Source: Tragulus kanchil
Taxonomy: Eukaryota > Chordata > Mammalia > Artiodactyla > Tragulidae
Length of the DNA: 64,000 nt
Direction: 5' to 3'
Assembly (NCBI GenBank): GCA_022376925.1
Contig: JAIOJX010000026.1
Location: 252,585,330-252,649,329 of the forward strand
Shown: positions 49,758 to 61,064 of the stretch, piece after piece
Numbering within the stretch: the first letter of the stretch is position 1
Layout of the letters: every line of letters starts with the position of its first letter
The notes under the pieces: model-generated
Told to the model about the DNA's origin: nothing
Database searches by the model: none
Seen by the model: the letters and a program-made list of their open reading frames with translations, nothing else
Program-made: the position numbers and the translations under genes

Positions 49758-49996
49758 GGGATTCCCTGGTGGTCCAGTGGGTAAAGACACTGCCTTGCAG
49801 TGCAAGGGGCACTGGTTTGATCCCTGGCCTGGGAAGATCCCACATGCCATGGAGCGGCTGAAGGGATGTGTTCAACTACTGAGCCAGCACTCTGGAATGC
49901 ATGTGCCCAGAGCCGTTGCGATGGGAGGCCCACACAGGCCAAAGAACAAAGATGATAAATAAATGAAAGACCAATAGAAGTGGCCAAAAAAAAAAA
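49758..49996 (+). mobile_element. CHR-like SINE with internal deletion
   Basis: Head 'gggattccctggtggtccag' and B box GTTTGATCCC. Compared with other copies it jumps from 'cccagagccg' to 'ttgcgatgggaggcc', lacking about 25-30 bases, and it has no C-rich body. Confidence 0.88.
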
Positions 49997-50375
49997 GCTT
50001 AAAAAAACCCAAAAAACAGAGGGAATAGGATACTATTTTTGTTTGGTAAGTAAGAAAGTAACCAATTCATTAAGACAAACTTAAAATTGGAATAAAATGT
50101 TAAGATTTGGACACAATCTTACAACCAATGCATAATCATCATCTATATGGTCTGTATGGTCTTTCAGTACTCCATAAAGGCCAAGCGCACGATGATGACT
50201 ATAATTAATGATGACTGCGTTAAACCAATTAACGAGTCAGTCATAACGCTGTGTAGATTATCCATAGGACCACTCCAAGGGCAGCAGTGTAATGAATCCA
50301 ACTCATACAGGCACATGTAGTCAAAAAATAAATCTTCAGGAATTTTACAAGCAACTTTTTAAGGATGACATGGTT
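49997..50375. other. Single-copy DNA, nothing recognised
   Basis: AT-rich with no repeat or exon that I can identify. Confidence 0.4.
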
Positions 50376-50500
50376 AGTTAATATCACTGACTCAATGGAC
50401 ATCAGTTTAAGCAAACTCCAGAAGATAGTGAAGGACAGGGAAGACTGGCATGCTGCATTCCATGGGGTCTCAAAGAGCTGGATACAACTAAGGGACTGAA
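50376..50500 (+). mobile_element. Bov-A family 3' segment
   Basis: 'atcactgactcaatggacat', 'agatagtgaaggacagggaa' and 'ggtctcaaagagctggatac' match the 3' part shared by BovB-derived Bov-A/ART2 elements. 5' part missing; a younger SINE is inserted at its end. Confidence 0.8.
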
Positions 50501-50507
50501 CGACCAC

Positions 50508-50837
50508 TTTTTTTTTTTTTTTTTTTAGAGTTTATTTTATTTATTTTGGGCGGGGGTCGGGTTGAGGAGGGAGGGGAGCGGGCGGGCCACTTCCATTGGT
50601 CTTTCTCTATTTTCATCCGTCTTTGTTCTTTGGCTCCTGTGGGCCTCCCATCACGGTGGCGTCTGTCGTCGCAGAGCGCCGGCTCTGGGCGCATGCGCTC
50701 CAGAGCTCCGGCTCGGTAATTGGACACATCAGTCCAGCCGCTCCGCGGCACGTGGGATCTTCCCAGGCCAGGGATGGAACCGGCGCCCCTTGCACTGCAA
50801 GGCGGTGTCCTTACCCACTGGACCACCAGCGGAAGCC
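50508..50837 (-). mobile_element. CHR-like SINE, 330-bp subfamily, minus orientation
   Basis: Full-length element inserted at the 3' end of a Bov-A fragment. Target-site duplication CTGAACGACCAC / CTGAACGACAAC (one mismatch) at 50496-50507 and 50838-50849. A 166-residue plus-strand open frame runs through it and is antisense SINE sequence. Confidence 0.93.
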
Positions 50838-50904
50838 CTGAACGACAACTTTTTAAATACAGCCATCACTAAAAACTCAGTCTCTTCAAACTTATATCAA
50901 AAAC

Positions 50905-53108
50905 AAGTAAGTACAACTCATCACTTCTTATTTTATTATGCTTTACTATTATCGATGCCCTCAAGGTTATTTGTGCTCATTGTAGTCTGCAGGAAAAATG
51001 ACAGAGCAGTGTGCTACTGCCATCTCTTCCCAGCTCTATTACCAGTGACATCACATTGGTAACTTGAAATAGACCACGGTGGGAATGTTTACAACATATA
51101 AAATAGCAAACACTACAAATCAGGGCACAAGCTTAATACTTTATTGCAGTCTAGACTTAAGTGTTAAAAAATTAATGAAATTAAATTTAAAGTGTAACAC
51201 TGAAATGGCACAAATATGGAGAAATAACCTTCTAAATCATTTTTAAACTATTAGTAAGTTGTGAGAAGCTGCATCATTAATGAAAAGAGTAAAACTGTTG
51301 CATTTTCATCTTAGTCTTAAACAAAAATACCAATGATTATGTATGTTAATACTACATTCTTTAACAATTGCACACCTATAGGTTGGCTACAGTTAGGGCT
51401 ATAGAAATAACAGTCTGGTGAAAATCAACCAAAGCATTCTGTAAGAATCAATTCGTTATAAAGATTGTAAAATATAGTATTGCATGTGCTATTATTTGTA
51501 AATTGTTTATGTTCTTATGCCCAGAAAGATTTGCCAGCACCCCTCTGTTGAGCAGAACCATAGTCACTAGCCCTTGAGGAGTGTATAGTCCAACTGAGAA
51601 ATGTAAATTTCCAAAATATCTGATATGACACATTAAATACTGTAACAGAGGTACTGAAAGTGAAATGGGTACACATTCCATGCATCTGAGCACTAAGTCA
51701 CTTCAGTCGTGTCCAACTCTTCGTGACTCTATGGAAACTAGCCTGCCGGACTCTCTGTTAGAAATGATTTTTTCTGGTGGAGATAGGAAAAGGAGAATGC
51801 CTATCTTAATTTCTGAAAGAATCCATCTCATAGTAATAAAGCCTTTTTTGCATTATAGTTTGTCCTAATATATTATTTTCAGCTCTAACCTCTGTAATAA
51901 TTTAGTCCCGAAAGGCAGTTTTTAAGCTCTTCAAGGCACTGATACATGCCATTGGGGCAAGCTATCGGAAATCACTGAAATGGTCTTCCTTAGGGTCATG
52001 AAGAAAAAGTAAGTACAACTCATCACTTCTTATTTTATTATGCTTTACTATTATCGATGCCCTCAAGGTTATTTGTGCTCATTGTAGTCTGCAGGAAAAA
52101 TGACAGAGCAGTGTGCTACTGCCATCTCTTCCCAGCTCTATTACCAGTGACATCACATTGGTAACTTGAAATAGACCACGGTGGGAATGTTTACAACATA
52201 TAAAATAGCAAACACTACAAATCAGGGCACAAGCTTAATACTTTATTGCAGTCTAGACTTAAGTGTTAAAAAATTAATGAAATTAAATTTAAAGTGTAAC
52301 ACTGAAATGGCACAAATATGGAGAAATAACCTTCTAAATCATTTTTAAACTATTAGTAAGTTGTGAGAAGCTGCATCATTAATGAAAAGAGTAAAACTGT
52401 TGCATTTTCATCTTAGTCTTAAACAAAAATACCAATGATTATGTATGTTAATACTACATTCTTTAACAATTGCACACCTATAGGTTGGCTACAGTTAGGG
52501 CTATAGAAATAACAGTCTGGTGAAAATCAACCAAAGCATTCTGTAAGAATCAATTCGTTATAAAGATTGTAAAATATAGTATTGCATGTGCTATTATTTG
52601 TAAATTGTTTATGTTCTTATGCCCAGAAAGATTTGCCAGCACCCCTCTGTTGAGCAGAACCATAGTCACTAGCCCTTGAGGAGTGTATAGTCCAACTGAG
52701 AAATGTAAATTTCCAAAATATCTGATATGACACATTAAATACTGTAACAGAGGTACTGAAAGTGAAATGGGTACACATTCCATGCATCTGAGCACTAAGT
52801 CACTTCAGTCGTGTCCAACTCTTCGTGACTCTATGGAAACTAGCCTGCCGGACTCTCTGTTAGAAATGATTTTTTCTGGTGGAGATAGGAAAAGGAGAAT
52901 GCCTATCTTAATTTCTGAAAGAATCCATCTCATAGTAATAAAGCCTTTTTTGCATTATAGTTTGTCCTAATATATTATTTTCAGCTCTAACCTCTGTAAT
53001 AATTTAGTCCCGAAAGGCAGTTTTTAAGCTCTTCAAGGCACTGATACATGCCATTGGGGCAAGCTATCGGAAATCACTGAAATGGTCTTCCTTAGGGTCA
53101 TGAAGAAT
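50905..53108 (+). repeat. Near-perfect tandem duplication D15 (offset 1102)
   Basis: Bases 50905-52006 recur at 52007-53108. The seam 'catgaagaaaaagtaagtac' mixes the unit's end ('catgaagaatttt') with the start's flank ('atcaaaaacaagtaagtac'). Contents: unassigned AT-rich DNA and a small Bov-tA scrap. Confidence 0.92.
51685..51757 (-). mobile_element. Bov-tA fragment, minus orientation
   Basis: 'cacttcagtcgtgtccaact' and 'cgtgactctatggaaactag' match the reverse complement of the Bov-tA 3' end. 5'-truncated. Duplicate at 52787-52859. Confidence 0.75.
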
Positions 53109-53213
53109 TTTTTGCCATATGACCTGTGGGATCTTAGTTCCTCAACCAAGGACTGAATCTGGGTCCGGCAGTAAAAGCATCAACTCTTAACCACTGGACA
53201 GTCGGAGAATTCC
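53105..53213 (-). mobile_element. Short CHR-2 SINE, minus orientation
   Basis: 'acctgtgggatcttagttcc' and 'aaccactggacagtcggaga' are the reverse complement of a diverged CHR-2. Target-site duplication CATGAA on both sides (53099-53104, 53214-53219). Duplicate at 54192-54300. Confidence 0.85.
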
Positions 53214-53776
53214 CATGAACAAATATTTTAATCTCATATCTAATTTCAAAAACTCACATGACTACCTTCCCTCTTGACAGCTAACCTGCTTCAAGTTGGA
53301 AAACAACAGTTTTCTATTCACTGCTTATTTATTTTCACAGCATTCTGAAAAACATACAGTTAAGGACAAAAACATGCATAATTTTCATCATTTCCTTTAA
53401 AAACTGAATCAGGATCGAAGTCCATATTGTTTATAGACAACTGTGCTCTGGGAATAATACACTATGAAAGTTAATATTCAACTGTCAACTTTAACTATAG
53501 AGTGTAGTGATGTTTCTGTACTCTGCTTGTACTCTGTCATCAATACTGAAACCAACAAACCTTTTCCAGAAAAATTTTTGGTTCAAAAATAATCACAAAG
53601 CAAATGTTAAAAATTTCTTCCTCTTTAAGCATGAATTGTTACTGATTTAAAAGAAAAGCAAACAAAAAATTGTCAAGCACTTCTCCCTTATAAATAATAA
53701 AATGTTCATGTGTGCTCCTTACATAGGGTTTTATCCTACTATAAAGTATCTATTAGTATGCATATATTAAAAAGTC
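53214..53776. other. Unassigned AT-rich DNA
   Basis: No gene or repeat recognised. Repeated at about 54301-54864 by D16. Confidence 0.5.
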
Positions 53777-53931
53777 GGGGGCTTCCCTGGTGGTCCAGTG
53801 GGTAAGGACACCGCCTTGGGGCGCCGGTTAGATCCCTGGCCTGGGAAGATCCCACGTGCTGTGGAACGGCTGGACTGATGTATCCAACTACCTGCCGGAG
53901 CTCTGGGCGCGTCGCCCAGGGGGCCGGTGCG
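53777..53931 (+). mobile_element. CHR-like SINE, copy cut off at duplication seam
   Basis: Same element as 54865-55180, but it stops after about 150 bases, with garbled sequence at the cut ('ggcgcgtcgcccagggggcc'). Confidence 0.9.
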
Positions 53932-54191
53932 GACTCTCTGTTAGGAAAGGGGATTTTTTTTTCTGGTGGAGATAGGAAAAGGAGAATGCCTATCTTAATT
54001 TCTGAAAGAATCCATCTCATAGTAATAAAGCCTTTTTTGCATTATAGTTTGTCCTAATATATTATTTTCAGCTCTAACCTCTGTAATAATTTAGTCCCGA
54101 AAGGCAGTTTTTAAGCTCTTCAAGGCACTGATACATGCCATTGGGGCAAGCTATCGGAAATCACTGAAATGGTCTTCCTTAGGGTCATGAA

Positions 54192-54300
54192 GAATTTTTT
54201 GCCATATGACCTGTGGGATCTTAGTTCCTCAACCAAGGACTGAATCTGGGTCCGGCAGTAAAAGCATCAACTCTTAACCACTGGACAGTCGGAGAATTCC
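54192..54300 (-). mobile_element. Short CHR-2 SINE, duplicate copy
   Basis: Second copy of the element at 53105-53213, in D16. Confidence 0.85.
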
Positions 54301-54864
54301 CATGAACAAATATTTTAATCTCATATCTAATTTCAAAAACTCACATGACTACCTTCCCTCTTGACAGCTAACCTGCTTCAAGTTGGAAAACAACAGTTTT
54401 CTATTCACTGCTTATTTATTTTCACAGCATTCTGAAAAACATACAGTTAAGGACAAAAACATGCATAATTTTCATCATTTCCTTTAAAAACTGAATCAGG
54501 ATCGAAGTCCATATTGTTTATAGACAACTGTGCTCTGGGAATAATACACTATGAAAGTTAATATTCAACTGTCAACTTTAACTATAGAGTGTAGTGATGT
54601 TTCTGTACTCTGCTTGTACTCTGTCATCAATACTGAAACCAACAAACCTTTTCCAGAAAAATTTTTGGTTCAAAAATAATCACAAAGCAAATGTTAAAAA
54701 TTTCTTCCTCTTTAAGCATGAATTGTTACTGATTTAAAAGAAAAGCAAACAAAAAATTGTCAAGCACTTCTCCCTTATAAATAATAAAATGTTCATGTGT
54801 GCTCCTTACATAGGGTTTTATCCTACTATAAAGTATCTATTAGTATGCATATATTAAAAAGTCG

Positions 54865-55180
54865 GGGGCTTCCCTGGTGGTCCAGTGGGTAAGGACACCG
54901 CCTTGGGGCGCCGGTTAGATCCCTGGCCTGGGAAGATCCCACGTGCTGTGGAACGGCTGGACTGATGTATCCAACTACCTAGCCGGAGCTCTGGAGCGCG
55001 TTCGCCCAGGGCCGGTGCTCAGCGACAACAGAGGCCACCACGATGGGAGGCCCACACGGGCCAAAGAACAAAGATGGATGAAACTAGGCAAATGAAAGAC
55101 TGATAGGAGTGGCCCGCCCAACCCCCTCCCTACCCACCCCCGCCAAAATAAATAAATAAATAAATGTTTAAAAAAAAAAG
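54865..55180 (+). mobile_element. CHR-like SINE with 10-base deletion before the B box
   Basis: Reads 'ccgccttggggcgccggtta' where other copies have 'ccgccttgcagtgcaagggg'. About ten bases of the tRNA-like region are missing, and the B box is altered to GGTTAGATCCC. Body, C-rich part and (AAAT)n tail are complete. Present in three partial or full copies (53777, 54865, 55974) through D16 and D17. Confidence 0.92.
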
Positions 55181-55413
55181 AGTTGGTAGCTGTGCTTTCT
55201 TATTATATATCATTGATATTATAGTGTCCCAAAGTATCACATTAAAGGAATTTTGCCAATAGCTGATTCTGAGTTCTTGCCAGACATAATATCTATTATT
55301 TCGCTGCTGCTTTAATAAACTTAGCACTGTATGGTTTTATATCTGCTTCTGCTCTGAGAAGTGCAATATTGAATTCGTATGAATTCTTTGACTTTAGTGT
55401 CTTCTCCACCTTT

Positions 55414-55609
55414 GCTAAGTCGCTTCAGTCATGTCTGACTTTTTGCAACCCTCGAGACTGTAGCCCACCAGGCTCCTCTGTCCACGGGATTCTCCAGGCA
55501 AGAATAATGGAGCGAGTTGCCCTGCCTTCCTCCAGGGGATCTTCCCACATTTCTTACATCTCCTGCATTGACAGGCAGTTTCTTTACCACTAGCGTCACC
55601 TGCGAAGCC
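55414..55609 (-). mobile_element. Bov-tA SINE, minus orientation
   Basis: 'ctaagtcgcttcagtcatgt' through 'cacctgcgaagcc'. Target-site duplication CCACCTTT at 55406-55413 and 55610-55617. Duplicate at 56521-56716. Confidence 0.92.
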
Positions 55610-55786
55610 CCACCTTTAGAGACAAAAATACTTCAAGTCGTTATTTTGTATTTATTGTGGGAAGCTTTTAGTGTTTCAACAGCATAGTTTACCAAAAAAA
55701 AAAAAAAAATCAATATGTTTTCTTTAAAAGAGAGTCAATGACCTTAAAATATCTTAGGCCAGGGAATTTCACGTATACATATATAT

Positions 55787-55948
55787 GGGCTTCCCTGGTG
55801 GCTCAGCAGTAAAGAATTCACCTGCAATGCAGGAGCCACAGGAGACACAAGTTCTACCCTGGATTGGGAAGATGTCCTTGAGAAGAGAATGGCAACCCAC
55901 TCCAGTATTCTCGCCGGAGAATCCCATACAGAGGAGCCTGGTGGGCTA
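55787..55948 (+). mobile_element. Bov-tA SINE, copy cut off at duplication seam
   Basis: 'gggcttccctggtggctcag' head and body to 'gaggagcctggtgggctagt', then the D17 seam begins. Complete copies are at 56895 and 57996. Confidence 0.9.
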
Positions 55949-55973
55949 GTATCTATAAAGTCGTCTTTAAAGT

Positions 55974-56288
55974 GGGGCTTCCTGGTGGTCCAGTGGGTAA
56001 GGACACCGCCTTGGGGCGCCGTTAGATCCCTGGCCTGGGAAGATCCCACGTGCTGTGGAACGGCTGGACTGATGTATCCAACTACCTAGCCGGAGCTCTG
56101 GAGCGCGTTCGCCCAGGGCCGGTGCTCAGCGACAACAGAGGCCACCACGATGGGAGGCCCACACGGGCCAAAGAACAAAGATGGATGAAACTAGGCAAAT
56201 GAAAGACTGATAGGAGTGGCCCGCCCAACCCCCTCCCTACCCACCCCCGCCAAAATAAATAAATAAATAAATGTTTAAAAAAAAAAGA
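55974..56288 (+). mobile_element. CHR-like SINE, duplicate copy
   Basis: Second full copy of the element at 54865-55180, with one C lost from the head ('cttcctggtgg') and one G lost before the B box. Confidence 0.92.
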
Positions 56289-56520
56289 GTTGGTAGCTGT
56301 GCTTTCTTATTATATATCATTGATATTATAGTGTCCCAAAGTATCACATTAAAGGAATTTTGCCAATAGCTGATTCTGAGTTCTTGCCAGACATAATATC
56401 TATTATTTCGCTGCTGCTTTAATAAACTTAGCACTGTATGGTTTTATATCTGCTTCTGCTCTGAGAAGTGCAATATTGAATTCGTATGAATTCTTTGACT
56501 TTAGTGTCTTCTCCACCTTT

Positions 56521-56716
56521 GCTAAGTCGCTTCAGTCATGTCTGACTTTTTGCAACCCTCGAGACTGTAGCCCACCAGGCTCCTCTGTCCACGGGATTCT
56601 CCAGGCAAGAATAATGGAGCGAGTTGCCCTGCCTTCCTCCAGGGGATCTTCCCACATTTCTTACATCTCCTGCATTGACAGGCAGTTTCTTTACCACTAG
56701 CGTCACCTGCGAAGCC
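56521..56716 (-). mobile_element. Bov-tA SINE, duplicate copy
   Basis: Second copy of the element at 55414-55609, in D17. Confidence 0.9.
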
Positions 56717-56894
56717 CCACCTTTAGAGACAAAAATACTTCAAGTCGTTATTTTGTATTTATTGTGGGAAGCTTTTAGTGTTTCAACAGCATAGTTTACC
56801 AAAAAAAAAAAAAAAAATCAATATGTTTTCTTTAAAAGAGAGTCAATGACCTTAAAATATCTTAGGCCAGGGAATTTCACGTATACATATATAT

Positions 56895-57110
56895 GGGCTT
56901 CCCTGGTGGCTCAGCAGTAAAGAATTCACCTGCAATGCAGGAGCCACAGGAGACACAAGTTCTACCCCTGGATTGGGAAGATGTCCTTGAGAAGAGAATG
57001 GCAACCCACTCCAGTATTCTCGCCCGGAGAATCCCATGGACAGAGGAGCCTGGTGGGCTAGTCCACAGAGTTGCAAAGAGTCAGACACAACTGAAGCGAC
57101 TGAGCACATG
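56895..57110 (+). mobile_element. Bov-tA SINE, full length
   Basis: Complete Bov-tA: head, 'gagaagagaatggcaaccca', 'gaatcccatggacagaggag', 'agagtcagacacaactgaag'. The same insertion is seen cut off at 55787 and complete at 57996. Confidence 0.94.
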
Positions 57111-57320
57111 TAATGAGCAATTACTTTTAAAATTAAAATTACTTTTTATTACTTCTCTCTCTCCCCCCATATATTTAAAACCTTCCTCTCCTTTTCCCAT
57201 TCTTGACTGAAGAGAGGCAACTGTAAAGAGAGAGAAATTATTCTCCGAGAGGCAAATACAATAAAAGCACCTGGAAACAATTTATGTTGAATCTTTAAAA
57301 ATCGGGAAAAAGTGGGGGTG

Positions 57321-57676
57321 GAGGCTTCCCTGGTAGCTCAGTGGTAAAGAGCTCACCTGCCAATGCAGGGGACATGAGTTCAACCCCGGATCCAGGAAGA
57401 TCAGATGCTGCGGAGCAACTAAGTCTGTGAGCCACAACTATGAAGCCTGTACTCTTAAAGCCCTGGAGCCACAACTATTGGGCCCATGTGCCACAAATAC
57501 TGAAGCCCGTGTGCCCTAGAGCCCGAGCTCTACAATAAGAAAAATCACTGCAACAAGAAGCCTGCTCACCTCAACTAGAGAGTAGCCCCCACTCCCTGCA
57601 ACTAGAGAAGAGCCTGTGGTAGCAGTGAAAACCCAGAATAGCCAATAAGTTAATTGATTAAATAAATTAAAAAAAG
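57321..57676 (+). mobile_element. CHR-2 SINE, long form
   Basis: Head 'gaggcttccctggtagctca', then the repetitive body 'gagccacaactatgaagcct', 'gccacaactattgggcccat', 'actagagagtagcccccact'. Tail (AAAT)-like. About 350 bp and one of the longest CHR elements here. Duplicate at 58421-58774. Confidence 0.9.
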
Positions 57677-57995
57677 AACCTATGAACTGTGAATTATTTA
57701 GTATGGCCAAGGAATACGAGAGAGGAGCTCTTTAACGTGTGACTTTTTTTTTTTCCGAGGAACTGGGTTCAGTTTTTCTTAGTTTCACCCTAACTACTTG
57801 GAGAAGGAAGCAAAACCCAGGGAATTTCCCCGTAATACATATAAAAAATTGGTTTTGTATTTATTGTGGGAAGCTTTTAGTGTTTCAACAGCATAGTTTA
57901 CCAAAAAAAAAAAAAAAATCAATATGTTTTCTTTAAAAGAGAGTCAATGACCTTAAAATATCTTAGGCCAGGGAATTTCACGTATACATATATAT

Positions 57996-58212
57996 GGGCT
58001 TCCTGGTGGCTCAGCAGTAAAGAATTCACCTGCAATGCAGGAGCCACAGGAGACACAAGTTCTACCCCTGGATTGGGAAGATGTCCTTGAGAAGAGAATG
58101 GCAACCCACTCCAGTATTCTCGCCCGGAGAATCCCATGGACAGAGGAGCCTGGTGGGCTAGTCCACAGAGTTGCAAAGAGTCAGACACAACTGAAGCGAC
58201 TGAGCACATGTA
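57996..58212 (+). mobile_element. Bov-tA SINE, duplicate copy
   Basis: Same insertion as 56895-57110, carried by D18. One C is missing in the head ('gggcttcctgg'). Confidence 0.93.
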
Positions 58213-58420
58213 ATGAGCAATTACTTTTAAAATTAAAATTACTTTTTATTACTTCTCTCTCTCCCCCCATATATTTAAAACCTTCCTCTCCTTTTCCCAT
58301 TCTTGACTGAAGAGAGGCAACTGTAAAGAGAGAGAAATTATTCTCCGAGAGGCAAATACAATAAAAGCACCTGGAAACAATTTATGTTGAATCTTTAAAA
58401 ATGGGGAAAAAAGTGGGGTG

Positions 58421-58774
58421 GAGGCTTCCTGGTAGCTCAGTGGTAAAGAGCTCACCTGCCAATGCAGGAGACATGGGTTCAACCCGGATCCAGGAAGATC
58501 AGATGCTGCGGAGCAACTAAGTCTGTGAGCCACAACTATGAAGCCTGTACTCTTAAAGCCCTGGAGCCACAACTATTGGGCCCATGTGCCACAAATACTG
58601 AAGCCCGTGTGCCCTAGAGCCCGAGCTCTACAATAAGAAAAATCACTGCAACAAGAAGCCTGCTCACCTCAACTAGAGAGTAGCCCCCACTCCCTGCAAC
58701 TAGAGAAGAGCCTGTGGTAGCAGTGAAAACCCAGAATAGCCAATAAGTTAATTGATTAAATAAATTAAAAAAAG
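58421..58774 (+). mobile_element. CHR-2 SINE, long form, duplicate copy
   Basis: Second copy of the element at 57321-57676, in D18. Confidence 0.9.
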
Positions 58775-58925
58775 AACCTATGAACTGTGAATTATTTAGT
58801 ATGGCCAAGGAATACGTAGAGAGGAGCTCTTTAACGTGTGACTTTTTTTTTTTTTTTTTCCGAGGAACTGGGTTCAGTTCTTTGAGATTTTCTTGTAGTT
58901 TCACCCTAACTACTTGGAGAAGGAG

Positions 58926-59464
58926 CACCCTTATTCCTATGCAGAAAGAGCCCTTGGGATTTAGACCATTCCCTCAATTCAGCAGTCCTGAAACCTCTAC
59001 TTCTCCCAGGAAATCATTCCTAATCCTCACATATCACCTTTCAGACAATTTTTTCCCAGCAGCTTTTTCTATTTTACATAGTAAAACAAACAAAAAAAGA
59101 AAAATGTAAGGAGATTCTATACAGTTATTCCCCTAATACTGCATTTGTATGAATGATAAATCTCAAGATCACCATTAATCTGGATATGGGGAGCAAATAT
59201 GGGACTGGATCCCATTCTATGCTTTGGCAAGGCTGTTTCTTTCCTCGACTACCATCTTTTGAAATATATGACACTGAGATTCTACAGTGTTTCTTATTTC
59301 TGATTACTGCTGATGAATGTTTTGGTTTTTTCTTTCCTCTGTTTCTGCTCTTATCTTTTTTTTTTTTTTTTTTAATTGTTGAAGATCATACGAACAGGTA
59401 TCAAAGGAGGGAAATTCTGAAGTTTCTTTCCACCATCTTTACAAAGGAGTCTTCTTTTTCCAGC
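58926..59464. other. Single-copy DNA, no gene recognised
   Basis: Contains a T run near 59357-59374. A 104-residue open frame (59153-59467) has no recognisable domain and includes the T-run-encoded phenylalanines; treated as chance. Confidence 0.45.
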
Positions 59465-59527
59465 TGAGTGCTGGGCCACAGAAGTGAAAGCCTGGAATCC
59501 TAACGACTAGACCACCAGGGAACTCCC
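59465..59527 (-). mobile_element. CHR-2 SINE head fragment, minus orientation
   Basis: 'cctaacgactagaccaccag' and 'ggaactccct' are the reverse complement of a CHR head. The 3' part is missing. Confidence 0.7.
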
Positions 59528-59689
59528 TCTGACTCAAGAGTCTCTATTCTTAATTGCAAACATGCTTAATTGTAGGCATATTAATTATATTTAAATGATA
59601 ATGATACCCAATAACAAAGCATATAATTCAGAGGAATTTTTGTCTTTAGAGCCTATAATCCTTTAATATATCCTCTAATTACTAGACCA

Positions 59690-59890
59690 TATCATGTATT
59701 CTCTTTGTCATTTAATAGTTCCTAGACAATTTAGTGAATACTTCTTATGTGCCAGATACTATTATTCTAAGTGCTGAAGATGAAGCAGTTAAAACAATAA
59801 CCTGCCTTCATAAGACTTACTTTCTCGTGGGAAACAGGCAATAAATACACAAACAGACATATAATGCATATCAAGATCAGCAAGGGGTTT
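59690..59890 (+). repeat. Ancient interspersed repeat, left part
   Basis: 'gtgccagatactattattct' and 'aagacttactttctcgtggg' resemble a common ancient mammalian repeat, continued at about 62020-62640 after younger insertions. Family name uncertain. Confidence 0.4.
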
Positions 59891-60026
59891 ATCTGTAAAG
59901 GGTCAAATTTTGAGCATTTTATGTTGATTTAAGCTTTGGAGGCCACGTGTCTCTGTTGAAATTACTCATCTTTGTCGCTGTACTGAAAAAACAGTGATAG
60001 GCAACATATTTAAAAAGTGGGCATGG

Positions 60027-60178
60027 GGACTTCTCTGGTGGTCCAGTGGCTAAGACTCCAGGTTCCCAATGCAGGGGGCCTGGGTTTGATCCCTGGTCAG
60101 GGAGCTAGATCCCACATACTGCAACTAAGACCCAGCACAGCCAAATACACACACACACACACACACATGTATATATAT
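60027..60178 (+). mobile_element. Short CHR-2 SINE with (CA)n tail
   Basis: 'ggacttctctggtggtccag', 'gggtttgatccctggtcagg', then a CA repeat (60147-60166). Exact 13-bp target-site duplication AAAGTGGGCATGG at 60014-60026 and 60179-60191. Duplicate at 61065-61216. Confidence 0.95.
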
Positions 60179-60491
60179 AAAGTGGGCATGGCTGTGTTCC
60201 ATGAAAACTTTATATACCAAAACGGGTGAAAGCTAAGATTTAGCCCACTGGTCATAGTTTCTGCATTTCTGCTGTATATAGCTTTGACAGGTACTGTGGG
60301 AAAATGTAGAGGAAGCAAGATGTAGAAGTTCTAGGAGAAATGGAAAAGGGGCCTCAATGATAAGCCATGTGAGCTTAGATTTTTTTAAAAGTGAAGGAAT
60401 AAGGCATGTAAACATATGGGGGAAGGCTTCCCAGGTAGAGGAGAAAAGATTTACAAATATCCTATAGTAAGATTTACTTAGTTTGTTTTGT

Positions 60492-60872
60492 TGTTGTTCA
60501 GTGCCATTGTTCAGTCCCTAAATCACTTGGAACTCTATATGATTCCATGGACTATAATGTACACCAGGCTCCTCTGTTTCCCACTGTCTCCCAGAGTTCG
60601 CTGAAATTCATGTCACTGAGTTGGGGAGGCTATCTAACCACCTCATCCTTTGTCACCCCCTTCTCCTATTGCCTTCAATCTTTCCCAGCTTCAGAGTCTT
60701 TCCCAACGAGTTGGTCCTTTCCATCAGGTGGTCAAAGTATTGGAGCTTCAGCTTTTGCAACAGTCCTTCCAATGAATATTCAAGGTTGATTTCCTTTAGG
60801 AGTGACTGCTTTGATCTCCTTCCAGTTCAGGGGACTCTCAAGAGTCTTCTCCAGAATCACAGTTCAACGAAT
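60492..60872 (-). mobile_element. BovB (RTE) LINE 3' end, minus orientation
   Basis: Ordered BovB phrases on the complementary strand: 'gttgttcagtgccattgttc', 'cctcatcctttgtcaccccc', 'tccatcaggtggtcaaagta', 'tcaagagtcttctccagaat'. 5'-truncated and without coding capacity. BovB is known to be abundant in ruminants and to have entered that lineage horizontally. Duplicate at 61530-61910. Confidence 0.92.
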
Positions 60873-61064
60873 GGTAAATAGGTTGACGTGGTCAAGAAGA
60901 GCATCAAGACATAAAGGCCAAGAGAGTGCCACAAATGGTGTCATATTTTGGGCATTTTATGTTGATTTAAGCTTTGGAGGCCACGTGTCTCTGTTGAAAT
61001 TACTCATCTTTGTCGCTGTACTGAAAAAACAGTGATAGGCAACATATTTAAAAAGTGGGCATGG

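Larger units (their letters stand above)
52851..55010 (+). repeat. Near-perfect tandem duplication D16 (offset about 1082)
   Basis: Bases 52851-53931 recur at 53932 to about 55010. It starts inside the second copy of D15, so the 'gactctctgtta' block appears at 51749, 52851 and 53932. The left end of the second copy carries inserted bases ('ttaggaaaggggattt' versus 'ttagaaatgattt'), and the first copy of the SINE is cut off at the seam. Confidence 0.92.
54865..57060 (+). repeat. Near-perfect tandem duplication D17 (offset about 1108)
   Basis: Bases 54865-55973 recur at 55974 to about 57060. The seam (55949-55973) runs 'agtatctataaagtcgtctt', a shortened noisy version of the sequence preceding 54865 ('aagtatctattagtatgcat'). 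It holds a CHR-like SINE and two Bov-tA SINEs. Confidence 0.93.
56751..58925 (+). repeat. Near-perfect tandem duplication D18 (offset about 1101)
   Basis: Bases 56751-57852 recur at 57853 to about 58925. The first copy starts inside the second copy of D17. Copies differ in homopolymers ('aaccccggat' versus 'aacccggat', 'agtgggggtgg' versus 'agtggggtgg') and by two substitutions near 57370/58470 ('ggggacatgag' versus 'ggagacatggg'). Confidence 0.92.

Noticed and set aside
50562..51062. 166-residue open frame
   Set aside because: Most of it is the antisense of a full-length SINE. The same peptide pieces recur at every copy of the SINE, on either strand.
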